A stretch of 64,000 nt of DNA from Oscillospiraceae bacterium (lineage in GTDB: Bacteria > Bacillota > Clostridia > Oscillospirales > Oscillospiraceae), in assembly GCA_015068305.1 (NCBI GenBank), contig SVKV01000002.1, positions 62,001 through 126,000 of the forward strand, in the 5' to 3' direction. A model generated the notes under the pieces. The model was given only the letters and a program-made list of their open reading frames with translations, was not told the DNA's origin and did not search any database. The position numbers and the translations under genes are program-made. Below, piece after piece: positions 63,291 through 64,000 of the stretch. Every line of letters starts with the position of its first letter. The first letter of the stretch is position 1.

Positions 63291-64000
63291 ATGATTTATC
63301 TTGATAATGCGGCGACCACCCGTCAGAAGCCCCGGCAGGTGATCGATGCGGTGGTCAACGCCATGACCACCATGGGCAATGCCTCCCGGGGTGCCCACGG
63401 AAGCTCCCTGCAGGCTGCCCGGGCAGTATATGACACCCGGTGCAAGCTGGCGAAGCTTTTTGGCTGCAGCCGGGCCGACCATGTGATTTTTACATCCAAT
63501 TCCACAGAGGCGCTGAATATCGCTATCAGCGGCATCTGCAACACGGGGGATCATGTGATCAGTACCGTTCTGGAGCACAATTCCGTCCTTCGGCCCCTGT
63601 ACCGGCTGGAGTCGGAGGGCGTGATTTCCCTCAGCTTTGTGTCTGCGGATAAGCAGGGCAGACCCCATATGGGGGAATTTGAATCTCTGATTCAGCCCAA
63701 TACCCGGGCCATCGTCTGCACCCATGCCTCCAATCTGACCGGCGAGATCGTGGATATTGCAGCAGTCGGCGCCGTTGCAAAAAAGCACGGGGTACTTCTG
63801 ATTGTGGATGCCTCCCAGACCGGCGGCTGTGTTCCCATCAATATGGAAGCCATGGGCATTGATGTGCTCTGCTTCACCGGCCACAAGGGCCTCTACGGCC
63901 CCCAGGGAACCGGCGGCCTGTGCATCCGGGAGGGTGTGCAGATCCGGCCCTTTAAGGTGGGCGGCTCCGGAATCCATTCCTATATGAAGCACCAGCCGGA
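63291..64000 (+). CDS. Cysteine desulfurase (NifS-like), 5' part
   Basis: The frame is open from the ATG at 63291 (M-I-Y-L-D-N-A-A-T-T) to the window end, 236 codons. It has the aminotransferase class V signature with the PLP Lys in C-F-T-G-H-K-G-L-Y-G-P-Q-G near residue 200, and T-S-N-S-T-E-A-L-N near 67. It belongs to the NifS/SufS type. Next to selD-yedF-DUF3343 it likely supplies selenium or sulfur for selenophosphate. No stop is seen; the rest lies outside. Confidence 0.93.
   Translation, partial: MIYLDNAATTRQKPRQVIDAVVNAMTTMGNASRGAHGSSLQAARAVYDTRCKLAKLFGCSRADHVIFTSNSTEALNIAISGICNTGDHVISTVLEHNSVLRPLYRLESEGVISLSFVSADKQGRPHMGEFESLIQPNTRAIVCTHASNLTGEIVDIAAVGAVAKKHGVLLIVDASQTGGCVPINMEAMGIDVLCFTGHKGLYGPQGTGGLCIREGVQIRPFKVGGSGIHSYMKHQP

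Overview
The window looks like a chromosome segment of a moderately GC-rich, Gram-positive, anaerobic gut member of the Clostridia, most likely Oscillospiraceae/Ruminococcaceae. The signs are a class II (Firmicutes-type) galT, a large Alu-containing SRP RNA, ScpA/ScpB with GerW (YtfJ) and a DacB-type carboxypeptidase, LPXTG sortase pili, a UGA-containing selD in a Clostridia-type selenium cluster, and strong purine-rich ribosome binding sites. The placement is inferred from gene content and style; no 16S gene is present.

Layout. 1-1.03 kb: end of a TlpA/ResA-type thioredoxin and a convergent membrane protein. 1.49-11.2 kb: an integrated element of about 9.7 kb in the 3' end of tRNA-Thr(CGU), bounded by a 50-bp direct repeat. 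It holds an integrase, a CI-like repressor, a leftward early operon (Cro-like, excisionase-like, winged helix, replisome organiser, DnaC loader, zinc ribbon, YdbC), a cargo pair (RHH protein plus a Fic protein whose catalytic His is Gln) and several micro-ORFs. It has no capsid, tail or conjugation genes, so it resembles a phage satellite (PICI-like). 11.4-17.2 kb: heterodimeric ABC exporter, small membrane protein, tRNA-Ser(GGA), Ca2+/cation antiporter. 17.3-27.1 kb: a galactose/lactose cluster on the minus strand (mglB-mglA-mglC-InlB-repeat protein-lacZ-galK-galT) for uptake, lactose hydrolysis and Leloir entry. 27.4-30.5 kb: four tRNAs and an ECF sigma/anti-sigma pair. 30.6-33.3 kb: MATE pump, rsmE, small membrane protein. 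33.4-44.3 kb: housekeeping run scpA-scpB-DUF2953-gerW-dacB-rluB, murR-type regulator, FAD oxidoreductase, acpP, SRP RNA, lipoprotein, dnaX, ybaB, recR, hydrolase. 44.3-56.1 kb: EamA transporter, pepF, GH3 glycosidase plus HAD phosphatase, a propeller/PstS-like lipoprotein, an XRE/membrane-protein pair, and tdh-kbl-TPR. 56.3-60.2 kb: a pilus operon (thioester adhesin, class C sortase, minor pilin). 60.3-64 kb: selenium cluster (LysR regulator, selD with Sec13, yedF, DUF3343, cysteine desulfurase running off the end).

The most unusual signal is a small repeat family of about 148 bp found only at tRNA 3' ends: two tandem copies at the old tRNA-Thr end (about 1.2-1.5 kb) and one at tRNA-Ser(GGA) (15.5-15.65 kb). 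The two well-preserved copies are each flanked by an exact 24-nt duplication of the tRNA 3' end that begins at the same T-loop nucleotide. Their internal hairpins keep their shape while the stem sequences differ, and each ends in a terminator hairpin that takes over as the tRNA terminator. This fits a tiny site-specific mobile element. Nothing mechanistic has been shown; it is inferred from sequence alone.
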